Assembly (NCBI GenBank): GCA_038503035.1
Contig: JAVSML010038884.1
Span: 1-64,000 of the forward strand
Source: Crocodylus rhombifer
Taxonomy: Eukaryota; Chordata; Crocodylia; Crocodylidae
Reading direction: 5' to 3'
DNA length: 64,000 bases
The notes under the pieces were generated by a model, which saw nothing but the letters and a program-made list of their open reading frames with translations, was not told where the DNA came from and did not search any database. The stretch's first letter is position 1. The number at the start of each line of letters is the position of its first letter. Below are positions 22,758 through 34,706 of the stretch, in pieces. The position numbers were made by a program, and so were the translations under genes.

Positions 22758-25599
22758 AACCCCCACTCTGTGGTGGGTGCAGAGCTGCCATAAGGAGTTT
22801 GGCTCAGTTACCAACAAAATTTCACTGGGGAAAAGGAATGTCACTTTCAAACAAAGACAAGCATTAGCCCTAATGGTTAGGTTTCATTGGAAGGGATAAC
22901 TGTTACTCCAAAAAATAAGAGATGAGATTGACTGGGCACTGTACTTTGGGGCAGGGGCACCCAGATGACTCTTACCCTCTGGGCTATGGTGTCACAATAT
23001 GGGGAATTTGGTTGGTGTATTTAGGAAGGAAAAGTCTGAATGATCAAGGATCCAGAGTGGAAGATCTTCATTTGAGCACTTCTGGTTTAGTTTGGGAGAG
23101 CCAGGCCAACACAGCAGTGTTCAGGCAACTGAATCAGAAAACAGTCCTCAACAAGTGTGCAACATGTATGAGAATCACTGACTTCAGGAAAGGGTTGGTT
23201 TTTATCCCACAGGAGACCTATTTTGGGCAGGTGGGGGGCCCTGAAACTATTAGTTGGGTTGGAGAGCAATAACCTCCATATTTAGATTGTGGAAACATTG
23301 TGCAATTGCTGCCTAAATCCCAGTGGGAGCTCTTCCTGGTGTTACCCCTGACTTTCCCACTAAAATAAAAGAATTGCTGTGTTGCTGACAATTGTGCCTA
23401 TTCCTGGAGTTACTTCTTGTCTCATTAGGCAAGGGGGCAGGGAGAGGACAAAAGACAAAGAGTTGTCCCAGGTGTTTGGCCTTGGACTTGGGTTTACTTC
23501 AACCAGTCTCAGAGACCCCCTGCCTGACATTGAGCAAAAACGCAACTCAGCTGACCTGAAGGGTCCACCCTGAAACTGCCAAGCTGCCCCTGGCAGTGCA
23601 GTATAATTGCCAATTCTTAAATGATCTGGATTATGTCATTTTGTTTCCTATAACCTTTGTACCAGTGGAAACTTGCTGCTGAGCTGTGCTTCTTTTAGGT
23701 ATTCGTTTCCTTGTAAGTGCTCACATAGGCAATAGACAAGTAGGAAACAGGCCATGTCTATCATGCATCAGTATAATGAAAGAAACCTATAATGCTATTA
23801 GAACTATTAACTCAGAGGAAAGACAAGGGGACAATCACCTGGAGTTTCTTGCTACTTCTCCCTTTGGGTAAAAAGGGTTTGGAAAAGAGAAGTAGCATTT
23901 GGTAGCAGCGATTAACAATTCTTTTGTCCAGTTGGGATTGCCACTGCTGTTGCAAAGCAGAAAGACTGTGATGGAGAGGTAATGCACTCTATAGATGAAG
24001 GGGTGGTTAAAGTGAAGCCTCAGGGCAGACGCTCCATCATAAATGGAATATTTAAAAACCCCAAAACAAAACCAAACAGAACAAATGCCACAGCAGAATT
24101 TTGTCTTGTCCAACAGTCTGGTTAGAGATTACATAGGGAAAGCAAAAGAAAATCACCAACATGATAAAACAGTAAATCCCCTGCTGCTTCCTGTCCCAGC
24201 AACAGGGTAGTCACCTCTCTCACTAGTGTTTAAGTTGTCTGATTTGTAACCCCTGGACTCCCAAGATGCTTCTTCACACTGAAACTTAAAATATGAAGCA
24301 GTAATTCAGGAAATCTCTTAACACAGCAGGGTTCTGTTTACAATGTGGAAGGGTTATGGATGAAAACCAAAGCAGTCTAATTCTATTTTCAGAAGGGAGT
24401 ACCTAAAGCAGGATTATCTTTAATGACAGACAGCACAGTGTCAAAGAACTGTGTCAGGTTTCAGACCTTTCCATAGTTTAAATTCCTATGTTTAATCAAA
24501 GGTTAACTGAATCATTGGTGGTGGCAAAAAGCTGCTTCAATATGTCATTACTGCGGGTGGCCTACAATAAATAACACCATATAAGGGAAATAAATGATGT
24601 CCTACAAACAAAGCATATTTTTCATGTACACCTCAGTACACATAAAATAAATCAATATACACATGCCACCTCCAAAGAGGGGAACTCATTAGCTCTAGCT
24701 GTACCTCTTTGTTTAACAACTTCTCAACAACCTCCCCCTTCAGATGACTAACCATGCTCTGCATATTAATTTCAATTATTCAAATACTTTTGCTTTTAAA
24801 TGCAACTAGAAAAGCTACCCTAATGTACTACCTGAGTAACAGACCCAATGTCAATGGAAGTTTCTTTTAACAAGGATTGTGCATGACTATATTTATGTTC
24901 TGCAGGACAGTTCATTATTTTAAGATTAAAAAACAGGACCAAAGACGTATAAACATTAGTGATTTATTAGCTTGACAAACCAGTAACTAATTAAAGAGGG
25001 GGATAAAACTGAAATTAAATTCATGCCATTTTTCAATTGTAGGAAGTGCTAAATTGCTATGTTCTATAAAAGGGTGGTATAAAGGACTTGCATATTCTTT
25101 AGGGTATTTCTTATGTAAAAATAACTTCTGACCCTTTTAAGGTTTTTAAGATTTTTTTTGTTTTCACCCATTTTTATTTCAGTACCACTATATTAGTTGT
25201 GGGTTTTTTATTACAAATTTAAAACTTGGTGGACCAATAATCTAAATAAGCTTTTTCCAAAAAGTTCCCATTTTGGTATAAATCCAAGTCATAAAATCCA
25301 TTAACAGATTAGAATTTTTTTCTTTCCTATCCAGAAAAGCAATCAAGATACCTGGTCAAAAACAATAAACAATCATTCTAAAAGCAAAATGTCTTTTTTT
25401 GACTCTCATACAAACAGTGTATTTCTAGACAGGCTCTCATTTGTAAGTCTCATTCACATAATTAAAAACATGCCTAAGACTTGTATTGGGATGAATACTG
25501 GTATGAATTCAAACTCAGTATTTTGTTCTTAAAGGTTAATAATGAAGCCACAGGACACCACAATTTTGCTTCTCATTGGGCTCTCATTAGGTTCTCTAC
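22758..25599. other. Intergenic sequence
   Basis: No gene is supported. The part from about 22920 to 23570 is less AT-rich, with an AATAAA-like signal at about 23363 followed by a GT-rich stretch; this recalls the R-U5 part of an old LTR, but no ends are visible. From 23600 on the sequence is plain AT-rich DNA. Confidence 0.4.
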
Positions 25600-25872
25600 A
25601 GGTTCATTAATGCACAATAGTTAGTGCTCAATAAGTTTAGTACTTGGTACTAAACCAAGTAGTAAACTTGGTACTAACTAAGTAGTAAAATCAGTGTGCA
25701 GCAACTCACACTACTGTGCAGTAGTGCTAGCGCATGGGTTTTTTCAAACTCCAACTGCATAGTATCCTAATACTACTGCACAATAGCACATTAGCACAGG
25801 TTTTGCCTGGCACGCCACTATGTAGTGTGATTAGGCTACTGCAGAGTTAGCATCTCATATAGATGTACCCAT
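25600..25872. mobile_element. Miniature element with TTTAGTAC hairpin
   Basis: It contains the exact hairpin GTTTAGTAC-TTG-GTACTAAAC near 25636-25656 and ends with ATATAGATGTACCC at about 25872. That end matches the GTAGAYGTRCCC end of related elements at 19365, 26593 and 35358. 'Cactactgtgcagtag' motifs inside are also shared. The left end is uncertain. Confidence 0.6.
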
Positions 25873-26592
25873 TTTGTATTAGTTAGAAGTGATAAATTAA
25901 GCCCAGGAAGGTTCTCAGAGTGTTCTTTGAATGCATCAAGACCCTACTGAGAGATCACAAAGAAAAAAAGTTCTTATGACATACAGTTCAAACAGAGTAA
26001 TCATTATTTCATATCAGAATCTATAAAAATCACTTGCAAAATTCCATGCAAAAATATATTTTTCTCCCATAAAATAACTACAAGAAAAGGAGAGAGATTA
26101 GAAAAAAGAATATTTCTGCTCTATTCCTTCAGTAATAACCTTTAACTTGTGAGTGAGTAGACCGTTACAAAACCATAGAGGCAAATATTTTGCAATCTGG
26201 TTCTCTCAACTATGTTCCAGGGAAATCTCAGAGAAGCAGAAAAGGAGATTCCTCCCAAGTGTCTCCTTCAAGTCTGGTAAGAGACTGAGGAACTGATGTA
26301 CCTTCCTCATCACTACTGTTGGTGGCTTTGTCAAACACCTCAAGACAAATAGCACATTTAGAACTGAATTTTGATCTGTCTAGGGTGAAACTGTCACTTT
26401 GTGCAATGAAAACAAAGGATAAATTTTCTACAACAAGTTTCAGTGCTTAGGAGTGTCAGAATAATACACTGTATTCCACACTTAAATATGATCTAATGCA
26501 GAACGATGCTCTCATTAAGGGGTCTATGAGCCCCAGAAGCTAGTGTGAATCGGTGTACAGCCAGCCAACCCCTCATATGGATGTGCAACTGT
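25873..26592. other. Intergenic sequence, nothing recognised
   Basis: AT-rich DNA between two related miniature elements; no gene or repeat seen. Confidence 0.5.
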
Positions 26593-26756
26593 GGCCATGT
26601 CTACATGAGTGGCAGACTACACAGCTGTTACTGAGCAGTCATTTAGTACTTGCATAACCAAGTACTAAATGACTGCATCCCTGCACAGTTTTTTTCAGAC
26701 ACCACTGTGCAGTAGCTATGAACTATTACACAGTAGTGTCTCATGTAGATGTGCCC
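26593..26756. mobile_element. Miniature element with perfect 18-bp hairpin
   Basis: Ends are inverted: GGCCATGTCTACATGAG at 26593 and CTCATGTAGATGTGCCC ending at 26756. Inside is a perfect stem: GCAGTCATTTAGTACTTG (26635-26652) pairs with 26659-26676 around the loop CATAAC. The hairpin core is shared with elements at 25600, 28617 and 35358. It has no coding capacity. A PIF/Harbinger-type origin, like the crocodilian Chompy elements I recall, is likely but unproven. Confidence 0.75.
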
Positions 26757-27699
26757 ATTGAAGAACAAAGAACCTGAATCTTGTCTATTCATAAAACGAT
26801 ATTTGTTAGAAGTGTAAACAACATAAGCCAATGTGAATATGGAGTATCCATGAGCCCTGGAGTATCCACAGAATGAGTTTAAATTTGGAAGATGTTGATA
26901 TAAACATATTCTTTTTCTCCACTCTAAATAACAGTTAAGCCATTATGGCAGAATAACTAAAGCCAAGTTTTCTCTGGATCCTGATGCTCCTCCCCATTGC
27001 CAGCAGTGGATATCAGATCATAACACAAGCTAATTCCCATTATAAAGTAAATCATCCAACATTTTACTAATATGAAAGGCCAGATCTAAAATCTAATCCA
27101 AAAATGACATCTGTGATTTGAAGTAAAGCTGTGTTAGCTGAGCAATTAGAACTTACGTTTGACTGTAAGGCATTCAAGGGCTTCCTTTGTTTCAAGGACT
27201 ATCTAAGATTTGTATTTACCGTACTTGTTTGTCCAGTATTTTAGACTGTACTGGAAGTAATGAAATGTGTCAATAATTTGTTACTTTACATTTCTGGCCT
27301 CAGAAGTCTGCTTTCAATTCCATCTGAACTAACAGCTACATCTAACAATATATCCAAAGCCAAAAAATAGTTTAGTGATAAAACAAAAAAACTGGGGACC
27401 AATTTAGTGAATCAAACAAAACACATGAGAATCATAGAAGTCACAGTTTCAGTGCCATTGAGGTGTTCATATACAGACTTTTCAAAATAGCTACTCAGAC
27501 GCTAACAGCCACAGGACTGAGACCCTAGTTTCTGTCGACTCAGTGACACTTACCCCCTGCCATATCAGGCAGATTCATCCTAGCCAACATCAACAAAACA
27601 AAAACAGCATGTTTAGTGTATCCCTGACAGCTCACTGAGGAGATTTGGAGTTGAGATGTACATGAGACAGCTAAGTCCCAGGACATCTCCCTGGATAGA
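26757..27699. other. Intergenic sequence, nothing recognised
   Basis: AT-rich DNA without a supported gene. The last part may include diverged CR1 sequence leading into the fragment at 27700. Confidence 0.45.
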
Positions 27700-28066
27700 A
27701 GCTCATAATGGACAACAAGTGAAGTATGAGCCAGCTGCATGCTCTTGTTGCAAAAAAGGCCAATAGTGTAATGGACTGTATGAATAGGAGCATCACTTGT
27801 GAATCAAGAGAAGTGATTCTTCCCTTCTATTCAGCACTGGTGAGGCCTCACCTCATGTACTTTACCCAGTTGGGGCTCTTCACATTAACAAAAAGGTGGA
27901 CATGTTTGAAAGAATCCAGCAGAGAGCAACAAAAATTATTTGAGGCCTGGAAAACACAATTTATGGGGGAAAGCTGAAAGAACTAGGATAATTTACTTGG
28001 GAGGAGAGAAGACCGAGAGGGGGATTTGATAACCGTCTTTAAATACCTGAAGGGGAGTCAGGTGTG
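27700..28066 (+). mobile_element. CR1-like LINE fragment (connection domain)
   Basis: The + strand encodes a degraded CR1 connection-domain segment. It runs from an A-K-K-A-N-S-V-M stretch, through REVILPFYSALVRPHLMYF (about 27815-27865), to R-G-G-F-D-N-R-L-type residues near 28020. Internal stops and indels show it is dead. It is more diverged than the CR1 at 28877 and belongs to another subfamily. Confidence 0.7.
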
Positions 28067-28616
28067 GGGGTGTCATGTCTCTGCTTCTTAGTACATGCAG
28101 AGCAGGAGCAGGTGGTGGTCTGTGTTTTTTAGTAGCACTCTGAAGAGCACCACAGAAGTAGAATAAATACACTATGTTTGAGAGACAAACACTTCCCTTA
28201 AAGCTTATCATCAAGCTGCTCTTTATTTTACAGTCAAATATGAATAATATTACTCCTTTTTATGCCATACTTCATCTATTATTGCAGTTTTAATCATCAA
28301 CTAACTTTCCTATGTAGTATTGCAAAAAACCCCTGTGTCCACTATACTCCAGACATTGTCAAAATGTTAACAATGTAAGCAATCCCAGTTGGATAAATGT
28401 ACTGCTTAATGTCACAAGCAATGAACAGAAAGGGTGTTCCTAGCTTGAATCGAGTAATGGACAAGTATTGGCAAAGTAATGTGCCCTGTTGATGAAATAT
28501 ATGTAAAGGTATGTAATAGCAAAAATGATGTACATGTACATGTATCACTGAAAATTTCCCAGATTGTCTGGATTACACAGAATCTTGCAAAAGTACTGAA
28601 ATAAAAGTTAAATAAA
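28067..28616. other. Intergenic sequence, nothing recognised
   Basis: AT-rich DNA; no gene or repeat family recognised. Confidence 0.5.
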
Positions 28617-28861
28617 AACTACCACTCACATCTATATGTGCATTAATGTGCCTTTTCTAACGTGCATTAAATTTAGTACCTCCAATGTGAGGTACTAAAT
28701 TAATGCATATTAGGCTTTCTAATGTGCAGTAGTGCATTTACACAGTTGTTAAGTGACACTTAATGCACAGTAGACTGTTTTACTGTGCATTAACATAATG
28801 TCACCTTTTAATGTGACGCTTTAATGTGCAGTAAAATAGTCTGCTGCACTTTAAAGTACAC
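28617..28861. mobile_element. Miniature element with TTTAGTACCTC hairpin
   Basis: A 20-base arm, TGCATTAAATTTAGTACCTC (28663-28682), pairs with 28689-28707 around the loop CAATGT, with one unpaired A. The element also carries many 'taatgtgca' and 'tgtgcagtaa' repeats on both strands. The left edge includes 'cacatctatatgtg', resembling the TCTACATG ends of sister copies. It abuts a Penelope tail at 28862. Confidence 0.65.
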
Positions 28862-29874
28862 TTGTTCAAGATAATTAGGCAGTAGTAACCAGCAGCACAC
28901 TTATAAGATGGGAAACTCCCTTCTTGAGAGCACAGAAGCAGAAAGAGACCTTGGAGTCATTATTGACTCCAAGATGAACATGGGCCGACAATGCAAGGCC
29001 ACGGTTGGCAGGGCTAACCACACCTTGTCGTGCATCTCAAGTAGGGCCGAGGAGGTGATCCTCCCCGTCTACACGACACTGGTCAGGCCACAGCTGGAGT
29101 ACTTCAGGAGGGATGTGGACAACATTGAGAGGGTCCAGAGGAGGGCCACCCCCATGATCCGAGGACAACAGGGCAGACCCTACAATGAGAGACTGCGGGA
29201 CCTGAACTTGTTCAGCCTTAACAAGAGAAGGCTGAGGGGGGACCTGGTGACTGTCTATAAACTCACTAGGGGGAACCAGAAGGGCTTGGGAGAGACCTTG
29301 TTTCCCCTAGCGCCCTCTGGCATAACAAGGAAATAATGGCCATAAGTTGTTGGAGAGTAGGTTTAGATTAGGCAACCGTAAGAACTACTTCACAGTCAGG
29401 GCACTAGGATCTGGAACCAACTTCCAAGGGAAGTGATGCTGGTTCCTACCCTGGGGGTCTTTAAGAGGAGGCTTGATGCCTACCTGGCTGGAGTCGTTTG
29501 AGCCCAGTTTTTTCTCCTGCCCAGGCAGGGGGTCAGACTTGAAGATCTACAAGGTCCCTTCCGACCCGACTTCTATGATTCTATGATTCTAATTTGCACC
29601 ATCACAGAGCCTCACAAGAGAGCTGAGAGACTCCTTACCAGCTAAGAATTGCCTGCCCATAGTTTTCCATCTATGAACTTTCCTTTCTACCCAGGAGAGC
29701 TTTTACAATCTTTTGTCTGATACCTGATAAAAGGTGTTTGTGCCCGAAAGCTTCCAATTAAAGAATTTTTTTTGCAAAAATCTTGTCGGTCTAATAAAAG
29801 ATATCACCTCTACCATGAGTCTTAATTGCTTTTTCCTCTAGACCAATATGGCTACAACCTGGATACCTAGACTC
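28862..29874 (+). mobile_element. Penelope-like element 3' tail, interrupted by a CR1
   Basis: The first 15 bases (28862-28876) and the segment 29591-29874 are collinear with an uninterrupted Penelope tail at 58326-58590. That copy reads straight from TTGTTCAAGATAATT into the ...CACAGAGCCTCACAAGAGAGC stretch. Here a CR1 (28877-29590) separates the two parts. The tail holds degraded C-terminal coding sequence (EPHKRAERLLTS), the shared core GGTCTAATAAAAGATATCA (29789) and a terminal 'accaatatggctacaacctgg' block. Confidence 0.75.
28877..29590 (+). mobile_element. CR1 LINE, 5'-truncated copy inside a Penelope tail
   Basis: It encodes the C-terminal part of CR1 reverse transcriptase (open frame 28908-29336: DLGVIIDSKMNMG, QRRATPMIRGQQGRPYNERL, LRGDLVTVYKLTRG). 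About nine codons are missing in frame relative to the CR1 at 59861, where that copy has CVQFWAPHF (this copy reads LEYF-RRDVD). A stop at 29334 is followed by more decayed coding sequence, the CR1 3' UTR and the octamer repeat ATTCTATG at the end. AATT flanks it on both sides (28873-28876 and 29591-29594), a possible short target duplication. Confidence 0.88.
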
Positions 29875-30189
29875 AAAAGAATTTAAGAGGTGCCCAAACT
29901 TTTCTGAAATTGGCATGTAACACGTACATCAGTATCAATTTAAGGAGTGTTTATATGAGCTAAACAAGAGCAGTGCAAATCCCATAATTTTTAATCACCA
30001 TTGCTGCAAGCCAGTTGGTACCTCTGCAGTAATAATATCCTCAAAAAATTCCAATCACCGAAAGTATGATCTCTACTTCCTGAGAACATGAAGCTGCTCT
30101 CAGTCAAGCTGTGGTCTTTTCCAAGTGTTTCATTGTTTGATCTCTTGAAAAGTTTACAACACTTTCCTCCCATATGGGGCTCATGTGTT
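29875..30189. other. Intergenic sequence, nothing recognised
   Basis: Short AT-rich spacer between a Penelope tail and a LINE fragment. Confidence 0.5.
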
Positions 30190-30600
30190 GATGTATAATT
30201 TCTAAGGTCAGTCCCTGGGTCATTTTTTCATAATGGGGTTATGATAACCATGGGCCAGTCCTTTGGGATCTCACTTGAACCAAACAAACTTGTGAAAATA
30301 TCTGCTAAAGCTTCTCTGGTATCTATCCCCAGTTCCTTTATCATTTATGGATGTATTGTGCTTAGTTTGGTGCCTTGTCAATTCTAACATCTCCTAACTC
30401 ATTAGTAACCCTTGCCAATATTGTTAGTACAATCTCTATTTTTTTGTTTGATACCCATGAAACATCCAGCTCTACTTCTGACTTGTCCCTCAACCTTTGT
30501 AATTAAAAGGAGAGATGCAAAATAATGTTTTGATCCTCTGCTATTTCTTCAGATTGCATTTTAACTTCTAATTAACCTTTACCACTAAGTCAGTCTATGC
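30190..30600 (-). mobile_element. Old L2/L3-CR1-like LINE fragment (reverse transcriptase N-terminal part)
   Basis: The minus strand translates to a degraded stretch like KELGIDTREALADIF followed by SSEIPKDWPMVIITPL. This matches the LINE pattern 'P-L..IF..S...G.IP.DW..A.V.P..K' that opens the reverse-transcriptase domain. Stops interrupt the frame. The LTR-like element at 30613 begins directly next to it. Confidence 0.6.
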
Positions 30601-30612
30601 TTACACTACACA

Positions 30613-31520
30613 TGTAGTGTACGAGGTGACCTCTCTTCTGCCATGCCTTGTTGATACATAATTATGGTGTTAATTAGGTGGGAGGCTGCCCATTTTTGCA
30701 CCGTGATGCCATGGGGCACTACCTGCGGTTCTGAACCTCCCCTACACCACAGCCTATGCCTTGCAGATGGCATCTAAGTTCTAAATATCTCTGGCCCCAC
30801 ACTGGGTCCCATAACACTCTGGTCTGGACCCCAACTAGATTTCTTCCCATCAGGTAGCCTATTCTGTCCTCATTCTGGGCTGCCAAGCTCCCTGCACTCT
30901 TCTCCCTCTAGGAGGGCCCCCCCAGGGACCTTTGGCCACACAGGCCCTGGCCTCACCTCCAAGGCTAGACAGAACCACAGGCCCTTGGCTTTGGGCATCC
31001 CTCATGGTGAGCCCCTGGCCCTTTTGACCTTCTGGTTCTGGCCCCAGCATTGACCAGTCAAGGGTGCCTCAAGTCAGGCTTCTGAGCAACTAGCCCACAC
31101 TCTTTTACATGGGTCCATCTTCTTGGGCCCTACTATGGGGTTATCCACCCGGTTGTGGGAGCTGGGGTTATTAAGGTGCCCCAAACCCACCTTTCACTGG
31201 GGTGGTAACTGGCCTGGCATTTCCTGGGGGCTCCCATACCACTAGGAGCCCCACCAGGCCACGCAACCCGAGCAGGGTGCAGTTTTAGGTCATTCCCAGG
31301 ACCAGGAGTCTCCTCCATCCCCATAGCCCCAGCACATAAACCTCCAAGCTGTTCCTGAGCCTCAGCTCCACCAGCTGATGTCTCTCTCATGGCTGCCAGT
31401 AGCAAACTGCTGCTTCACCCTATATATATCCTGGGTCTCAAAATGGCCACCGTCCTCAAGCACCTGGCTGCTGCCTGCTCCAGGCCTTAAAGTGGCAAGT
31501 ACCAACAGTGCCCTGCCACA
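30613..31520 (-). mobile_element. TGTRRCAGGG family, copy 2 (about 0.9 kb, LTR-like, unclassified)
   Basis: Read on the minus strand it starts with TGTGGCAGGGCACT (31520), has 'gccactttaaggcc' next, a TATATATA box about 92-100 bases in (+ strand 31421-31429), then GC-rich sequence, and ends with 'aaatgggcagcctcccacctaatta...caaggcatggc' toward 30613. The order and spacing match copy 1 (44819-48056) and copy 3 (38732-39788). Short open frames with no recognisable domain occur in it. The ends suggest an LTR or a small inverted-repeat element. No clear target duplication is seen for this copy. Confidence 0.75.
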
Positions 31521-31599
31521 GGACAATACAAAAAATACAGGGCTAGTGGTCATTCTGTCTTTTAACTGTTTTTACATATGCAATGCAGGGCTCTGAACT

Positions 31600-32430
31600 G
31601 GCTGTAAAAAGTCAGGAAAGAGGCTTGGGAGTACTGTAGATAGTTCTTAAAAATGTCAGTTCAGTGTGCAGCAGCCACCAAAAAAGTCAATGAAATTTTG
31701 GACACCATTAAGAAGGGAATTGAAAACAAAACAGAAAATAATAATCATGCCATTATAGAAATCCATTGTGCGCCCACATCTTCAATGTCGTGTGCAGTTC
31801 TGGTGCCTGCATCGCAAAACGATGTGGTACAATTAGAAAACATGCAGAGAAAAGCAGCCATAATGAACAGGAGTCTGGAGCAATTGCCATACTAGAAGAT
31901 ACTAAAACAACTACCACTCTTTAGAAAAATCAAGTCTGAGGGGAAATATGATAGAAATCTATAAAATTATGATGGGTGTGGACCAAATGAACAGGGAACT
32001 TTTGTTCACCAAGTTACTGAATACTAGTCCTAGGGGGCATCTGTTGAAATTAGTAGATGACATGTTTAAGACTAACAAGAGAAAGTACTTTTTCACACAA
32101 TGCATAGTTAACTTGTGGAATTCATTCCCACAGGAGTTGGTGGAGGCAGATAACATAGCCAGGTTCAAAAAGGGACTGGATAAATTAATGGATGATAGAT
32201 TTATGAACGGCTATTAAACAGAATGGTTAGAGATGTTACCTCTGGTGTCTCTAACTCAAAAAATGGTGGATGCTGGGGTGGGTATTAAATAGGAGGTAGA
32301 TCACGCTAGAGATTTACAGTTAAATGTTTTCACCATGTAGCATCCACTTCTGCAGCTGTCAGAGATCAGATACTGCACTAGATGAACTATTGCTCTACCC
32401 AGTATGGCACTTCTTCAGCTGTTACATACA
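31600..32430 (+). mobile_element. Old L2/L3-like LINE, 3' part
   Basis: An open frame at 31948-32217 reads IEIYKIMMGVDQMNRELLF, then RGHLLKL, then FFTQCIVNLWNSFPQELVEA. This is the C-terminal end of the reverse-transcriptase protein in L2/L3/CR1-type LINEs. Upstream (31630-31890) more degraded homologous sequence is visible, including QLENMQRKAA. The 3' end near 32340-32430 carries a 'gatactgcactagatgaac...cagtatggcac' block, typical of this group's 3' UTR. It is older than the CR1 copies here. Confidence 0.75.
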
Positions 32431-33848
32431 CAAAGCACATGTGCTTTAGCTCTTACATACACAACACCCAGACTGAGTTGCTATCTACAGCCTATTTTGG
32501 ATGTATAGCTAAGAGCTCTTCAGATTGTTGTCCTCTGTGGTTCTGGTCAAGACGAAGATATGTAATATCTGCACTAACCAGTGGGTTACATACTTTGTAG
32601 AAGAGAAAGATTGCCCCTAGCACTGGGAGCTCACAACAGTTCAAATTCCAGATTAAACCCTCACTTAAAATGGCTGTTATTTTAATGAACACATGGAGGA
32701 CTGAACAAGAGCTCTCCAGAACTAAAAGCTTAAGTTGTTACATTTTGAGAGTCAAGTCTCTTTGGTTTGGGTTCCAAATTGGCGTCTTTTGGAAGTAAGC
32801 ACAAAGGAGACATGAGCATGGTGCCCAATGAGCACACAGCTCCTTAAAGCACAGCATGGTCTCTTTTCTTACCAACAATTCATGTTGTCTATATAAAATG
32901 ATATAAAACTATCCATTTCATTGAAGAAGACTGATGTTTAAACTGGAGGAGTTCAATCGCCTTGGAATAAAGCAACTTCAAGTGGTAAATGATGTGTAAA
33001 ATTAAATTGTACAACTTGTACTTTCCAGAACACATACTTTTTCCTTGATAATCCCCCACTTGTTACATACAAAACTTACACAGATTTAAAAAATGAAGAT
33101 TAATGTGATGAAGCTATATCCTTTATAAAAACGTTTATCTAAAAAAGGGTCTGTCTTGCTCTCAGTCCTGATCCTTTATATTATCCTCCTGTGATCTTTC
33201 TTTTACCTTTAAACCAAACAATCCCCTGCACTAGCCAAATAACATACTTTATTTCCTATACTTCTCCTCCTGCACTGCTACCTGTTGTCAGGCTGTGAGA
33301 CTGCAAAGTGAGTCTTGCAAATCAGATTCCCAATTCCATATGAGGTGCTTAGATAATTGAATTTTCAAGAGTTCCAAGCTGTTGGATGCAGGGGCACATG
33401 CAGATCAAAACAAAAGGTCTTTGAGCCCCTGGTAAATGAAAACCCAGAAAGTTTGTGCAACTCTAATTATAAGAGTGCAGAGTAAAAACATTTTGTTAAT
33501 CATAATAGGAAATATAAGCTCCTAAATCAGGAAATATTTCTGCACCAAAATTTTTTAAATTTTAAACAGGTCTGGAAGCAGTTTCACCTACATTGCTGAA
33601 ACACATCCTTATTGGATGTTCTTTTGTCTCTACTAGATTCTCAGAATTAGCAGAAAATATCAGAATCCTGATCATTTTATTTAAGTAGGTGTTCTCATGG
33701 GGCTAGATTCTTCTTTCTACTGTACTGCTGTAAATCCAGAGTAACATGATTGATTTATCTGAAATTATTTAGGATTTACAGCTCCAAAACCCTGATCAGT
33801 TTGGCCAAGTGACTTCAGCAGAACTGCCTGCATGAAAAAAAACTAATA
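32431..33848. other. Intergenic sequence, nothing recognised
   Basis: AT-rich DNA with no supported gene, repeat family or RNA gene. Confidence 0.5.
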
Positions 33849-34207
33849 GGGCGCGTCTACACATGCAAGCACATGTGCTTGCAGCAGCTCAAGTAGAAGC
33901 GGTGCAGATTTGAGCCAGAGCTTTTTGCCTCAGTGCACGTGTTCAGACATGCACTTTGTTGTAGAGCAAATTGTGCCACTTGGGGCAAAATAATTATCCC
34001 TGGCTCCTCCCGGATCTGCAGCCAAGGGGAGCTCAAGCCTGGGGCCAACACCTGTGCTGTCCCCAGCAATATAAAACTCCACCCTGGCAAGTAACTCAGG
34101 GCTACTTGCTCTCAAGAACTTCTGGGGCCCAGCCAATTGGTACCTGGGGACACTACCCCTTGTGGCAGCTGGACTGCTGAAGCAGCCCTGAGAGTTCCCT
34201 GCACCCT

Positions 34208-34495
34208 CTACCCACTGCAGCAGTCTGGCAGGGGGGGGGCTGCTGCCTGGCTGTGACCTGCTGCACACCTGCCAGACCCGGATGGGGACTGCAGAACCAG
34301 TAGAGGCATCTGCCCCTTTGGGCCAGCTGCTAGTAGGCTGTGTTTGCAGTAGACTCTGTGCAGCATTTCTGCCACGTGTGCCCCCTTCCTGGCCATCTGG
34401 GCAGCTATCACCTGGGAGATGTTCCAGGTGTGGTAACCTGCTTTGAACTGTTGAAGCATGTCCTCCTGGCCCCATTTGGCCAAGAGGTCAGCCAC
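34208..34495 (-). pseudogene. Remnant of a Myb/SANT-like DNA-binding protein carried by the element
   Basis: The frame reads VADLLAKWGQEDMLQQF, then a stretch with ISQVIAAQMARKG, then a degraded third helix. The spacing of W-G, the aliphatic positions and 'IA..M...G' fits the trihelix Myb/SANT-like domain (Myb_DNA-bind_4 type). PIF/Harbinger transposons encode that domain as the partner protein of their transposase. In active elements it helps the transposase bind DNA and enter the nucleus. The usual R-T-x-x-Q-C-R-x-K-V-K segment after the second helix is not preserved here, and the downstream part is GC-rich without further homology. There is no good ATG (the frame opens at GTG). Alternative: a chance match in GC-rich sequence. 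Confidence 0.45.
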
Positions 34496-34679
34496 AGGCT
34501 GCTGGGTTCAAGGTGCCAGCTCTGAGCAGGCAGGGTCCTGCCACTGACTTCCCTAGCAGGAATTTGGGTGTTCCCTATTGGAAAAGTGAAAAATCCCTGA
34601 TAAAAAAAATCCCAAAGTCACTCTGTAAAATACTCTCAAATCCATGTTCCTCCACAAGTAAAACAAAAGACCACTATAA

Positions 34680-34706
34680 AGAGAGAGAGAGAGAGTGAGA
34701 GACAGT
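34680..34706 (+). repeat. GA dinucleotide repeat
   Basis: About 27 bases of (GA)n with one GTGA interruption, inside the Harbinger-like element. Confidence 0.9.

Noticed and set aside
33930..34475. 181-codon minus-strand frame in the Harbinger-like element
   Set aside because: It overlaps in another frame the Myb/SANT-like remnant; composition is GC-driven and no domain is visible.
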